Counted from the stretch's first letter, positions 11,601 through 38,144 are shown. The stretch: DNA of 64,000 nt from Mesostigma viride (GCA_009746045.1 RPFO01000246.1:367001-431000), one strand, 5' to 3'. Numbers and translations are program-made. Notes: generated from the letters alone by a model not told the origin.

Positions 11601-14600
11601 CAGACAAAGACGGCTGACGGAGTAGATAGACGATCACCATGGCTGCATGAAGGACAAGATGATAATCGCTTGGCTGGCTTCGAAAGCCTTAGCTAATAAT
11701 AGAATTTGGTCCTTCACCCCCCTGCCCAGCAATCCCCAAAGCCATAGGCAACGCATCAGGTAGGGACGAATCGTGCCGACCGTTTGCATATGAAAGGGCA
11801 CCCAACAGCCTGTCCTTTGACCCACCATGGCGGAATGGTAGCGGAGGGAAGGCTTGCGGTGCATGGCCTTGCGAATGATGGCCTGCAGGGTGGGCGGCAC
11901 GGTGGCGTCTGCCAGCATCGCAGGCGCGCGGGGTGGGTGCCGGGTGCCCGGTATCATCCATGGAGAGGGGTGGTGTGCCGTTGCAAGAACAAGGCACCAC
12001 GCAACGGGGAGGGGGGTTCACACCGCACACGACGAGGGAGATCATGAGCAGCACAGCCAGCGCCTTATGGGAATGCACCCAGGTCTAAGGTCTTGCAAGG
12101 TTGACCCCTTCTCAAAGGGATCGGATTTCTAGTCCTGGAATGCATCAGCTATACCTGCATGCAGCATATTTGTAGGTGTACGTGTCTATAGGTAGCGTGT
12201 CTATAGGCAGCACGAAACAGTCATCATATTTGTAGGTGTACGTGTCTATAGGCAGCGTGTCTATAGGCAGCACGAAACAGTCATCATATTTGTAGGTGTA
12301 CGTGTCTATAGGCAGCGTGTCTATAGGCAGCACGAAACAGTCATCATATTTGTAGGTGTACGTGTCTATAGGCAGCGTGTCTATAGGCAGCACGAAACAG
12401 TCATCATATTTGTAGGTGTACGTGTCTATAGGTAGCGTGTCTATAGGCAGCACGAAACAGTCATCATATTTGTAGGTGTACGTGTCTATAGGTAGCGTGT
12501 CTATAGGCTGCACGAAACAGTCATCACATGAGATGGGTGTGAAGCGTCCATGAATGGGCATACGAGCAGGTCATACATTCGACATGGTCAGGAAAAGAAT
12601 GAAGCAGCCAAGCCTGCGCCACAGCTGGATGCTCAGTCCATGCAGATTGGTCCATGTCAAAACATCAACTATGGTATATACCAGCATGCACAATTCAATC
12701 AAACTGGTCCACATCCCAACATCAGCTATGGTACATATGACAGTACATGGCGGGAGAGTGCATGACGGGAGAGTGGCACTGTGGCGAGGCCTCCAGCCAA
12801 GGGCAAGCCTCACGTGTGGCTCTCTATCAACCTGCCTGCCAGAGCTCGGAACATCGCCTGTCGAGAAGCAGTGCCTGGCTATAGCTAGGCAAGGTAACCA
12901 CCCTCTCACTTGGTTCACTTGCATGTCTACAAGGGAATGGTGGAGGCACTCACCGTAGGCACGCTCCTGTGACGGCTGGATGTGGTTGAAGAGGACGTTG
13001 TAGATGTTCTCGCCCGAGTGGGGGGGGCTGCCCGTCGCCATCTGCACGAAAAGGAAACATAATCCAAAACGGTGGCATCACGGCAGGCATATCTTGGTAA
13101 GGGCATCGCCAGCATGCCTACTGCAATACATCCAATAGACATGTCGCCATTGATAACCTTCATCCATAACTCCGCCTCATCCCCCAGTGTTCCCCCACAT
13201 GCGATGCCCCCCCCAAAAACTTGATCGCCACTGATAGCCTTCATCCATAATTCCGCCTCATCCCCCAGTGGTCCCCCACATGCGATGGCCCCCCCCAAAA
13301 CTTGAGCTATACCAGGTGGACACACATACCCTTGGCCGGCCTGCTCTCACCTCATGCAGGCAGCCGCCCAACAGGTAAATGTCCGTGAGCTCTGACAGCA
13401 CACCGTCATCGCCTGAGCCCCCAGGCAACCCTGGCGCTCCCTGGCTATCCACCTGCCCCGATTCCTGCATCTCCTTCTCGGGAGACGACCCCTGCCCGGG
13501 GATGTCGGCAGTGCCAGGTGGCAGCTTTGCAGGCACCGGGTCGCCAGTCCCCCCCCCACCAGAATCCGCCGTTGGCGTGCCAGAAGCGGCTCCCTCCGAG
13601 GCAGACCCAGCCCCTTCCTGCTCGGCCTGTCGGCGCGCCTCCGCGTCGGCGTGCAGCCCCACGAGCAGATTGTGGATCATCTCGGGCGCCATGTAGGCTG
13701 GCGTACCGCAGAAGTCCTCGCCACTGCTGGAGCTGGTCGACGTGCCGACACGTGGCAGCACCTGAGCGCGCGGCGGCCACGGAATTGGAAGCATGCCGCC
13801 GTGACAGCTCGGGTGAGCCGGATGAGGCAAGAAGGAGACGGGCAAGAACCGGCAGGGTATGCTATCCTGATTGTCCTGGCAAGAACAAGCAGGGTATGCT
13901 GCATGGTTTGTCGCGGTGGCTTCGCGTTGCTTGAGGGAGGTGTGGTGGAGAGGGGAAGAGTGGCTCTTGGGGTGCATGGATGCTAATACCCTGGCTCAGC
14001 CCCCGATATGAGCCCATTTGTTCCACATGCATCCGCCACCCAATGGCAGGGGCGATGAGCGCCACCAATGAAGCCAAAATCCAAGATCAAAGTACAGCTT
14101 CGATGTTAAGCAGCAGGAAGCGCACGGGCCAGCTTACCCAGGGTGCCATGCTGGGGGCACGAGCACAATGGAGGGTAAGTTTGAACAGGAAAATAAGCGC
14201 TGCACATGCGTTGCTCTATATTATTTATACCGGAGGACACCAGCGACATGTGTCATCATACTATGCACTCGGCCATCAAGGTGGGTGGTAAGGCTCCATC
14301 GCACACGCACCGCGGGTGCATCCAGCCAGGAGGGGAGCGCGGCGGCCAGGCCCCAATCGAGCAGATAGACCTGTCAAGAGGCGTGCATGTAGGCAATGAC
14401 ACACGGGCAAGCTTCAGCAACATGCCCCAATCCAGCAGGTACACCTGTCGAGAAAAAGGCTTGTAAGCAATGACACGCACACACACGCGCCAGGCAGCAA
14501 GTACACCTGTCAGCAGAGGAGCACGCAGGCAATGACGAGCGTGCAAGCGTTACCGAAATCCAATCTGGGGTAAAAGGCAAACATCTGCAATCTCCCTGCT

Positions 14601-17600
14601 ACATCCTATACAACAGTAGCTGTTTGCCATCTGCAGCGAGCAGCATAGTTACACTTAGCCTTTCTGCATTGTGACGGCTTGCCCAGCTATCGTGTCCCCC
14701 CTCCCCCCTCCTCCCCCACCGGTGCACACCCTGCCTGTCCCTGTCTGCATACCTGTTTGCCTGCCATTCAGGTTCACCCTTTCCTCCCAACACGACAACG
14801 TTAACCGCCAATCAGTAATTTCCATGGCGATGGCCACAACGTCGATTCCTATAACAACAGCAGCCTGCACAGCACCTGCGTGACGGGCATGCTCAAATAC
14901 CTCTGGCAGGCACACGGCCCAAGGAACAGCCACAGGGCAGGCAAGCCTGGAAGGCGTAGCACGGCTTCTTGAGGAGATGTGATCCGCTCGCAAGCAAGGA
15001 AGAACAAGCATGCATGCATGCATGCATGCATGCATGTGCGACATGTCAATTACCGCCCACAGGAAGCTTTACGCTGTTGACATGGCACTGTTGGCCACCC
15101 TTGACATGCGCCATGCTCCCCATGCCCCATGGATGGCAGCTGGCGCCCTAGTCACGCAGGTGCTGATGCTTGCACCATGCAGCACCACTTGTGCATGCAC
15201 GCACGCACAGCCCCCGTCCCCCAGCCACGTACGGTGCCAGAGGGCACAATCCCCCGTCCTTGCCATGTACATTAGCAGACGGCACAATCACCACCCCTTG
15301 CCACGTACGGTGCCAGAGGGCACAATCCCCCGTCCTTGCCATGTACATTAGCAGACGGCACAATCACCACCCCTTGCCACGTACGGTGGCAGAGGGCACA
15401 ATCCCCCCCTTGCCATGTACATTATCAGACGGCACAATGACCACCCCTTGCCACGCACGGTGCCAGAGGGCACAGTCCCCCCCCTTGCCACAAACGGTGC
15501 CAGAGAGTGGAATCACCACCCTCATGCCCTAACGATGTTTTTTCCAATCCGCCCACTGCCACGCACGTTGCCGGTCGGCTCTATCATCACGTTGGATGGC
15601 TTGATGTCGCGGTGGAGGATGGATCGGCTGTGGGCGTGTTGTATGGCATCCGCCACCTGCGCGTGCATAAACATGCACATGCACAGGTGACCACACGAGC
15701 GCACACACATGCACCGTGGATGTGCACAGGGGCATGCATACACGCATGGAGGGGGGATTCAGCTGAAGCAATACGTCCCCTTGTGTTGCAAGCAGAGTGT
15801 CCCTCATGCGGCGCAGGAAGGAACAACTCAAAGGTCCAGCGCTGGCAGGGACAAGCACGGGGTCCAACACTTGCAGGAACAAGTAAAAAGGTGCAGCGCT
15901 GGCAGAAACAAGGCATGCCAGAGAATACTCCTTCACAAACACGGATACTGCTCCGTAAGACGTCACCATCAAGACCTAAGTGGCAAGAGCTAGACAGTGC
16001 CCGTTCAGGTGAGGCGTTCAGCTGCACGGATTCCATTCGGTTCTGCCGGCTGACTGAGTTGGGGTGCCGGCCGGCCGGTTATTCCCTTCCTGGCATCATG
16101 CATCCACCGATCCTGCTTGGCATGTGCTGCCCCACAAACCTGGCATCCCCACAAGCCTGGTGTGCCCCTGGCACACATCTGGCCAATGATGCTGGCAGCT
16201 GCACCCACGCCTTCTGCCTGCGCTGCATCCGTAAGGGGCGCTTCTCGCCGGAGAGGGATGCTAGCGTGGGGAGTGCTGTGCGCCGCTTCTTTGTTAATCT
16301 ATATTTTTTTCGTTATTGATCGATTGTTTATTTCCTAAATTTTTTTACTTGGTAAGTTTTGGCCAAACTATCTGCGAAGCAACACTGGTGACTTGAGATT
16401 GCATTGCCCTCTAGCATTCCATTTATAGAGTGCTCTAGTCTTTCCTCGCAAATGATCTTGTGGATCGCTGTTGACTATCTTTACAGGCAGACATCTAATC
16501 GAGGTCTTCCTTGAGCTATGTTTTATCCTTTGACTTATGCTTTTTAGCTATGTGTTTTCCTTTCAGCCAAGCTTCTTCCTACTTCTGGCTACTTCTTTCA
16601 ATTTCTTGTGCTACTTCCTATCTCTTGGTATTTCTGTTCATTTTTGCCTCCTTCCGGGTGCTCTGGTTGCCTGTCTATATAGTTATTAGTGCCTACGCGA
16701 TCCGTATCCCTGTGTGCTGCCTATCTATCTCGGACCTGTGCTGCCTGCGGTGCTGCCTCGATGGTACCTTAGTGTGCTGTCACCATTGAACCTGCTATAC
16801 CGACAAGCTTTTGGTATCTTGATGCTGTTCCTTTTGAATCTGAGATGTTCCTGAGGTCGCATCCCAAACCACAACAACAGCTCCATCTGTCTGCCTGAAC
16901 GTTGTCTCATGCAGTCGGTCGTGTCTGCATGGTGGCATGGCTGCTCCCTATAGGGAACAGGGGGGATATACTCTACTAGAAGAGAGGGTATACTCTACTA
17001 GAAGACTCACGGCGCTGCTCTACTTTGCCGTTTTGCTGCTCCAACCTCGCAGAAGGGTAGCTGCCCCGTGAGCCGGCAGGCGTCCCCCTTTGCCATCCCC
17101 AGCCCCCTGTGGGTGGTGGAGCCACAGGACAAAGCCGACCTCAAGGCGGTCTACCTGTAGCGGCTGTCCACCATCCACTGCAGGCCATTCAAGCGGGGCA
17201 GAGGGCGGTGCAGTTATGGCAGGCGCTGCCGCTACAAGCACGAGGACCAGCGGGGGAATGTCGCACGGAACCCGCGGCGCGACGTCGAGATCGACATGGT
17301 GCAGGCTCCACGTGCGCTGAGGTAATAGTTAACGGATGAAGCTGCGTGTGCTGAATAGGAAGCTGCGTGTGCTGAATAGGAAGCTGCGTGTGCTAAAACA
17401 TAACATTGCGTGACATGCAGTGCTGAGGTAAGCGGTGAGATGAGATGGCTGGCCAAGCGCCGTGCCTGCTTGCACCCGCAACTATATATGACCCCCACCA
17501 AGAGCGCTGCTTGCATCCGTTCCTCCTGGGACTATTCATCCCCAGAAGCCACGATTGCCACCCGCGTCTCTACAGATGCACCAGATGCACTGTGGTCTGA

Positions 17601-19581
17601 CTTTTATTTGCCTATCCGCTAGGCCCACCTTGATGAGCACGTTGATGTGGAAGCGCAGCGCGTCCTTGCGCAGCTCTGCCTCGACGATGCTGCCCTTGAA
17701 GCTGATCGGGAGCACCGCCGCTTTGCTGCGCGGTCTCGGGCGCGCGGGGGGGCCGCCCGCCTTGACCCGCGGCGCCCCGTTGCCCATCTCCTTGATGCCC
17801 TGCGAACGCGACGACGTGGTGACAACGGGTTTGCGGCCCCGCGCAGGCTTCCGCGGCTGCCCCACTTGCAGCTGTGGTGCCACGTGCTGCGGCTGGGGCT
17901 GTGGGGACGCTTCGGGAGGCGGGGCCTCCCCCGTCGGGGTAATCACCACGGCATTGCCACCTGGCGCGACGGCATTGGGCTTGCTACCGGCAGCAGCCTT
18001 GGCGGTTGCTTGAACGTGGCTGACGGCCGCCGCCTGGGCGAGGTTGCGGAATGCCGGGTAGGCACGCAGGAGGCGGGACCAGGTGGTGCCCCCCACCTTG
18101 CGCATAACCAGCATGGCGCGCTTCTGGTCGTCGGCACCTGATGGCCAAGGTCACGCGCACACCCCGGTCAGGTGGAAGACATGGGTCAAGTGCACAGCAC
18201 GGTGGAGTGCAAAGCACGGTTGCACTCACACAACGTGCGGGTGGGATTATGAGTGGATGCCGCGCGAGTGCCCAGGCACACAAGGTAGGGTCGGAGAGGC
18301 TCAACTAGCGGTTACGGCTGGGCTGTGTAATGTACCCAACCCCAACTTGGTTGCAGGAAGCATTGAAATACCAGAGGGAGGGTGGGTGGGTGGCGGGCGC
18401 ACAAGGGGCGTGGGCTGTCTGGACTCTTCTGAAGCAAGAAGCAACAAGCGCACAAAGGGCGAGGCTGCCAAGGATCACACACATGCGGAGGTCGACGGCC
18501 ATCGAATCCTGCCACACCCTGAATGCTAGCCATGGAAGACGTGCAGCTGCCAGAAGCGCGCTCACGCACCGATCAGGTACACAGGCGGGATGTTGGGGTG
18601 CTCCAGGATGGCCCCCGCCATGGCCTCCACCAGCAGGGAGTTGGTGGCGTCCCTGTCGGCTGTGTCCTTGTCCACCATCTTGACCGCGACCTGCGCGCCA
18701 AAAGGGCGCCCCAAAGAGCATTGCCACAAGCCACGCCGCCCACCAGCCACGCAGCCCACCAGCCATGCCGTCCACCAGCCACGCAGCCCAGTGGCATGAA
18801 CGGTGTGCACGTTCTTTATTCGATTGTATGAAACAGGCGAGATCAAGGATGCCACGCGACCATCGCTTACCCATCCTCACAACGCTGTGCCCTGGCTGCT
18901 TGCTGGAGCATATACTCCACCAGCCAGCACCGCAAATGCTTACAAACCATGCATCGCAAGCGCTTTCAGACCATGCACCAGAGCCCAAGCGCCTGTGCCT
19001 CAGGCGAACTGGCATATGACATCATGCTTACGCTCGCATTCGTGAAACCCTAGCGTGCCAACTTGATGGCTCGCGGTGCCACTATAGCGCGAACAAACAG
19101 CCACACATGCCTGGGTCGGTGACCCCCTCCTGTAGTCGGAAATCACTATATCCATCCTTATAGCTATCAATAACTTGATCAGCAAAAACTGCCATGTATC
19201 TATCCATCCAGCTACCTGTTTTCCCCCGGCACCCACCACGCGCTTGATCAGGTACTTTGTGTCATATAGCTATCAATGTAGTTACTTATATCCACTCTCC
19301 CGCCCACCTCTCGCTTCATCGGGTACTGCGTGCCGATGCGGACGACGCCCATGCCTCCCCGGCCAATAATTGCGCCATTGCCGCTCTTGCTGGCCCCCCC
19401 CGGCACGCCCATGTCCACATGCTCATAGAAGCCTCCCTCCCTGCCAGGTGCCTTGCGCCGGGGGTCCCCGATGCCTGACGATGCTGGCGACGTAACGCCC
19501 CCCGCGTACATGCTGGATCGCCCCGGCAGCTGGGTGGTAGATAGGATGGGCAGCGACAGGCCCTCCAGCAGCAGGGCACAC
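5643..19581 (-). CDS. Bacterial-type (PknB-like) Ser/Thr protein kinase, 14 exons
   Basis: Predicted exons in transcript order: 19581-19308, 18690-18570, 18137-17629, 15656-15567, 14370-14311, 13761-13351, 13041-12954, 11908-11826, 11065-10999, 10297-10158, 9351-9193, 7837-7784, 6711-6192 and 6046-5643. Every junction is GT-AG and the phases agree throughout, giving about 990 residues. Kinase motifs come in order: the GRGGMG glycine loop, VAVKMV lysine, HPNIPPVYLIG, HRDIKPSN catalytic loop, LLDWGLA (DWG in place of DFG), GTPAYMAPEM, DIYLLGG, and a C-lobe helix VPPTLQAIIRKAM. A tail with RLLGECRFGFHAAL and ALRKMAEYEIHCRDP matches the helical, TPR-like tail of myxobacterial and planctomycete kinases. 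Roughly 95 Gly/Pro/Ser-rich residues are inserted between APE and DIY. The last exon has no recognised domain and ends in poly-isoleucine read from an AT microsatellite. Less certain: the donor at 9193 (9219 possible) and the acceptors at 11908, 10297 (10282 possible) and 6711 (6687 possible). Further exons may lie between 9192 and 7838. The first listed exon starts in mid-codon, so it needs an upstream exon. Confidence 0.85.
5651..5715. repeat. AT-rich (ATT/ATA) microsatellite
   Basis: Imperfect runs of ATT and ATA triplets. Read from the minus strand they encode the isoleucine-rich end of the last kinase exon just before a TAA stop at 5643-5645. Confidence 0.85.
7486..7537. repeat. 18-bp repeat, about 3 copies, in a kinase intron
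   Basis: The unit AGTTTTGAAACCATTCAT occurs in tandem inside the intron between the last two exon groups of the PknB-like kinase gene. Confidence 0.85.
7851..8033. repeat. 10-bp repeat CAAGCCCACG, about 18 copies
   Basis: Near-perfect decamer array. On the gene strand it reads CGTGGGCTTG repeatedly and ends only about 14 bp before the acceptor of the small exon 7837-7784. It therefore occupies the place where a branch point and pyrimidine tract would normally lie. Confidence 0.95.
8309..8541. repeat. 29-bp repeat, about 8 copies, in a kinase intron
   Basis: Tandem 29-bp unit containing AAAACCTGCCTTTCGTGCAT, with variants GCGTAAAA/GCGCAAAA and ATATTCGG/ATGTTCGG. It lies in the same intron as the decamer array. 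Confidence 0.95.
11513..11620. repeat. Degenerate 45-bp repeat, 3 copies
   Basis: Three imperfect copies share GTCTAAGCAGCAAACCAAGAC and lie in the intron between kinase exons 11908-11826 and 11065-10999. Confidence 0.75.
12169..12528. repeat. 60-bp minisatellite, 6 copies, in a kinase intron
   Basis: Six nearly identical 60-bp units, each with the inner doublet GTGTCTATAGGCAGC written twice, inside the intron between kinase exons 13041-12954 and 11908-11826. There are no unique spacers, so this is not a CRISPR array. A minus-strand open frame through it is a by-product. Confidence 0.97.
13151..13303. repeat. About 76-bp tandem duplication in a kinase intron
   Basis: Two imperfect copies share CCTTCATCCATAA and CCCCCACATGCGATG, within the short intron between kinase exons 13761-13351 and 13041-12954. 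Confidence 0.85.
14311..14530 (-). repeat. Tandem copies of a 3' splice junction and exon start
   Basis: The true acceptor feeds exon 14370-14311 (VYLLDWGLAA, carrying the metal-binding DWG). Two further copies of acceptor plus exon start lie upstream in the intron. One would begin at 14444 and still reads VYLLDWG. The other would begin at 14506 and reads VYLLPG. Spacing is 74 and 62 bp. The two extra copies soon drift out of the true reading frame. Confidence 0.8.
15006..15037. repeat. (TGCA)n microsatellite
   Basis: About eight copies of ATGC/TGCA in an intron of the PknB-like kinase gene. Confidence 0.9.
15230..15530. repeat. 38/76-bp tandem repeat resembling the adjacent donor site
   Basis: Alternating units of about 38 bp. 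On the minus strand they begin GTACGTGGCAAGGGGTGG or GTACATGGCAAGG. The real donor of exon 15656-15567 reads GTGCGTGGCAGTGGGCGG just upstream, so the repeat looks derived from that 5' splice site. Confidence 0.75.
17338..17398. repeat. 21-bp repeat, 3 copies
   Basis: Unit AGCTGCGTGTGCTGAATAGG, with slight decay in the third copy, in a kinase intron. Confidence 0.85.
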
Positions 19582-19705
19582 CTGCTGGGATAAGGGGGGA
19601 TAAAGGTGGGGTTGTGGCAGGCGGCAGTAGCAAACGCGGCATGTGTGGGCGCACACTGGGTCAATGGATCGAGTTGTTGATGGCAGGTTCCAGGTGGCTG
19701 GGTGG

Positions 19706-19890
19706 CGGTCAAATCCACACGGAGGTTTCGGTGGCGGTCAAATCCACACGGAGGTTTGGGGGTCAATCAGGTCTACACGGAGGTTTGGGGGACGATCAGG
19801 TCTACAGGGAGGTTTGGGGGGCAATCAGGTCTACAGGGAGGTTTGGGGGGCAATCAGGTCTACAGGGAGGTTTGGGGGGCGATCAGGTCT
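19706..19890. repeat. 29-bp repeat, about 6 copies
   Basis: Units share CAGGGAGGTTTGGGGGGC and ATCAGGTCTA. Earlier copies are more diverged. The array lies upstream, in transcript terms, of the first well-supported kinase exon. Confidence 0.88.
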
Positions 19891-21218
19891 ATATGTGTTT
19901 GGGAAACAGGAGATGGAAGGTCGCCACCACGCACAACCCATAGCGCATGCAATGCCGGACACATCCACAAAAAGAAATGTGACACTAGTGGGCCTCACAA
20001 AGCGTGGACTGTGCGGCCGTGCCGTCGTCTACTCATATCCACATTGTCCACCACCAAGACATGACATGCGTCTACAAGCGCAGCTGTGTACCTACAGGCC
20101 GGCAAATAACAACCTTGTCCACCAAGGGTTGGCTGTTCCTGCATCACGCGCAGGTGGGGGGCGTTCCGCACAAGCAGGTGCTGCCACACGCGCACAGTGC
20201 CGTGGCAATGCCGCTGCGCGGGTGTCCCTTGTGTGTGGATGCCAGGGTGACAGGGAGCGGGCTTACCTGGCCTGTCCACAACACGTCTAGCTCATACCCA
20301 CGAAAGTACTGGCAGAGCGCGATTTGTGTTCAGGGACCACGTCTGCAGAGAACACCAGTGGACACTGTGCACACAAAACACCAGTGGACACCGTGCGCAA
20401 TAGCCCGGCACGGGAGCCGTTACAAAGGCGTGCAGGCGTGGCCATGGCCAGGACACGCCTGCCACACAAGCCTGTGTCATGGCTCCTTGCTAAGGATTGT
20501 ATACTAGTATTGTACAGTAGGGTCCTGTTGCAGTAGTGTGTAGTGGTACGGCCTTATGTGGGGATGGCCCGCCTAGATCCTGGCGAACCGACCCCTCAAT
20601 GTTGGGGGTTCACCCTTGCGAAGCCTAGACGCACCCTCTGGTCGCGGCAGGCTCCACCTCCCTGGCGTCGGCTCCTCTGGTCACTCCTCTGCTCTCGGGG
20701 CCACCCTCAGGTCTCCAGCTATCCCTGTGGGGTGGGTCGCCACCCACCGCAGGCGCGCCCCCCGTCGCCTCCCCCTGCTTGTCCACCTGCAGGGGGCGGG
20801 TGTTGGACCAACAGCAAAGGACACGTAGTCCTATGAGCGTGCGTTTGGTGGTATTGTGTATGCCTTGGGCGGTCCCGATCAGTGAAGAGTTTCGATTGGC
20901 ATCCTCCCGCCCCCCGCCAAAAGAAAACACATAAGCTTAGAAATTACATATCCCCCCATTTGCGTGTACATAATACCTCTGTAAACGCTGCCATGTAATC
21001 ACTTCCATGTCAATGCTGCCCTGTAGACGCTACCATCGTTACGGGCCTACATAGTCTACAGTTTAGATATTACCGTCTATTCCAAATCGCAGCAGAGTTC
21101 GGGAAAGCTTGCACATGCCTTGAGCAAAGCTAACAGAAAGACATATCCGTCCTCTACGCCATTTTGTATGTGCACAAGTACTCCAGCACAATCGGCAGGT
21201 ATCGCAAGTCCGACCTAC

Positions 21219-21941
21219 CGTGCGGGGGGAGCCAACATGTTGAGGAGCCCCCGGAAAATCTGGCACTACCAAGGGTCCAGAAAGCTCTGCCTCCTGAGAA
21301 GCTCCCGCGGCCTCTGCTACCTCAAGAGCCCCACGGAGTTCTTGTGCCTGGGAGGGGCCAGGGACTTGACGTGCCTCGCTTCCAATTGGGGTTGTGTCGT
21401 CAAAAAAGATAGGCTCGCCGCGGCAGGCTTTGGCCAGCTCCTGGTAATACACTTCAAACCCAGGAGAGAAACGCCGGTAGCTAGAGGGCTGGGAGACGGA
21501 AGGGAAAATTCTATTTCGAGAAAGGCTGACGCGGCCATCCAGGTCGAAATTGCCTATAAATTCAATGCGTTGCAGTTCTTGCAATGCTGAGGAAACCCAC
21601 TCGTCGACACCAGGCTTTCCAGGGTAGAAACCAGCGCCGGTCATAGAAGAGACCGCCGCATTGTCCTCCACCACGTCTGCTTCTACCACCAAGCCTACAT
21701 CTTGGGATGATGGAATGGCCTCCGGCTGGCCCTGGTTGGCAGCGTCCCCATCGCTGGCATCCGATTCGTCGCTCGAATCCGACTTATCCTGATCAAATAT
21801 TTCCATCGAATCAATGCTGACAATGCTTAGCGGTTTTAAGCGCCATGACTTACTGCCTAAATCCATCGAGTCCACGCTCTGCTGGCCCGACCACCCTCCT
21901 GCACCAGCATCGGCAGTGTTGTCCTCTCCACTTCCCCCCAT
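21219..21941 (-). CDS. Acidic first coding exon, possibly N-terminus of the PknB-like kinase
   Basis: An open frame starts at an ATG at 21941 and runs about 241 codons to a good donor, G|GTAGGT, ending at 21219. The product is Ser/Asp-rich (for example SDSSDESDASDGD) and shows no domain I recognise. The stretch RFSPGFEVYYQELAKACRG looks like ordinary folded protein. It lies upstream of the kinase on the same strand with no intervening start of another gene, so it is probably the kinase N-terminus. The linking exon is unresolved: a candidate near 20311 (QYFRGYELDVLW) can end at a GTATGA donor in the phase required by the first kinase exon, but how it joins 21219 is unclear. It could instead be a separate gene. 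Confidence 0.5.
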
Positions 21942-21944
21942 TTG

Positions 21945-22240
21945 CTACGCAGAGAGGAAAGCCCTCTTTTTACCCTCTTAACACCAACAAGCTGGTCCAG
22001 CAGGTAATCGGACTGCAGAGGAATGCGAGTTACGCTGTCTCCCCTAGTCTCACTCGAGAAATGCTCGCAGTGTAACCAGGGATGGCGAGCCCGTTCAGGC
22101 GGCAAATCGATGTCAAAATGCAGCCGAGGATGGCGATGTCTGCAGCAACTACAACCACCTTCCGGGCAATACGTCCACATTTTGTAACAAGAGTGCAACC
22201 AGGCAATATAACATTTACACCTGGCGTGGAAGGTAGCCAT
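21945..22240 (-). other. Cys/His-rich open frame upstream of the acidic exon
   Basis: A frame starting with ATG at 22240 reads WTYCPEGGCSCCRHRHPRLH and continues with codon use typical of coding DNA toward the acidic exon. It may be a further 5' exon, an upstream frame in the leader, or chance. No splice junction links it convincingly. Confidence 0.25.
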
Positions 22241-22255
22241 TTTGGCAGATATCAA

Positions 22256-23039
22256 CAGACGCGAATTCGCTTGTCGGACCCGGTAAATTCACCCCGTGGC
22301 CTTCGTGTTTCGTAGCATTCCGATTGTGCCACAGTTTTGACAGAAGCCTACAGCTGCCGAACGTCCGGACTCTGCCACAGGCCCACAGCACACAAGCAGT
22401 TTCCCCACACCGTACCTTCGTGATAATGAACGGAGGCAGTTTTAACCAATAAAACTGGAAAAACTAAGCAGTCGTTAAGTCTACTTACTTCATTTTGTTG
22501 TTCCTACTGGCCATAATCAAGCAGGCGTATTTCTCTGACGTTTAAGTCGCTTTCTGTAGGCAACAACAACAACAACAACAACGAAGTCGCTTTCTAGGCG
22601 GCGCTGGCGCAGGTGAGGTGTCAAAATAATGTCACTTGTGATGACAAGTCATATGCAGCGTGCTTTACTGCTCAGGCTGGCAAGTGCGTTGCCACTAGCC
22701 TATGCCATTCCCTAAACATCAACCCTGTACCTCATTTATATTGACGAGGGCGACCTGCGAGGCAATGAACCCGCCACGGCAGGCTGAATGCCGTTGGGCT
22801 AGAGTTTTAAACAATAAATGACAAGAGACATCTGCTGAGCTAGGGAAAATCCTGAATAAGAGCTTATCGCGAACGACGAAAGCAGCAATTACGTAGGGAA
22901 TCTGCTGCTGTCCTGGAAGAGTGAGCACATCGGTCTATAGTTTTTATAAGTAACGGTCCGTGGCACGGCCCTGGTGAACCTTTTTCTGCACTACTATACG
23001 GCTTAACTTACAAAGGGTAAGAGGGCGCCGTCATTAGTC
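22256..23039. promoter_or_regulatory. Divergent intergenic region before SEC24
   Basis: This AT-richer spacer separates the minus-strand upstream frames from the SEC24 start and is the likely shared promoter region. A (CAA)7 microsatellite lies at 22561-22582. A TATA-like TTTTTATAAGTAA lies about 95 bp before the SEC24 ATG. The promoter role is inferred from position only. Confidence 0.4.
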
Positions 23040-37605
<14,566 letters not shown>

Positions 37606-38144
37606 GCGAAGCCGCTGGCCGGCAGCATGCCAAGTGGCTGTGGAAAGCGGCGGGCATCTTGAGCGCCCACAAGTATTCATGGTTGTGGTTTGCCCTGGGG
37701 CATGATCTGCGCAGTTCCTGGTAGCAGTGCTGCCTTGCAGAGTCATGCAACCGGTTGCCATCCTCACAAAAGGCTTGTGCATGAAGGGCTTGCTCAATTG
37801 GATCCCACACTGGTGTGGCATAGCTGGGCAGGCATGAGAAAATTTGACTAATCTTCCAATAAAATTTTTTCCAGTGCATGTGAAGCTACAGTCAAACCGA
37901 TCGCGGTGGGCACTTGGAATCCTTGATCGAGCTCATGAGATCGATCGAAAGTTATATAGATATACTAGTAGTATACGCTTGGCTGATTTCGATAGTACCG
38001 GCTACGCCCCCTTCGAATAAAGAAGGATCCAGCCGTGTTCAGCCCGTCTCACGTTTCGAGACTGAACAGGTCTCGAGTGGACACGTGTGTAGTACTCCTA
38101 CACACAGATCTCGAGTGATTTATCTAGTACCAAATCCGAAAGGC
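37606..38144 (+). terminator. SEC24 3' flank with AATAAA signal
   Basis: No coding sequence follows the SEC24 stop. An AATAAA hexamer at 37858-37863, about 255 bp beyond the stop, is the best candidate polyadenylation signal. Further on the sequence becomes AT-rich and reaches the SINE-like repeats. Confidence 0.45.

Noticed and set aside
12169-12528. Regular 60-bp repeats as a possible CRISPR array
   Set aside because: Units are contiguous and identical with no unique spacers, and the genome is eukaryotic.
12145-12561. Open frame of PIDTYTYKYDDCFVL repeats
   Set aside because: It is the 60-bp minisatellite in an intron of the kinase gene, read on the gene strand.
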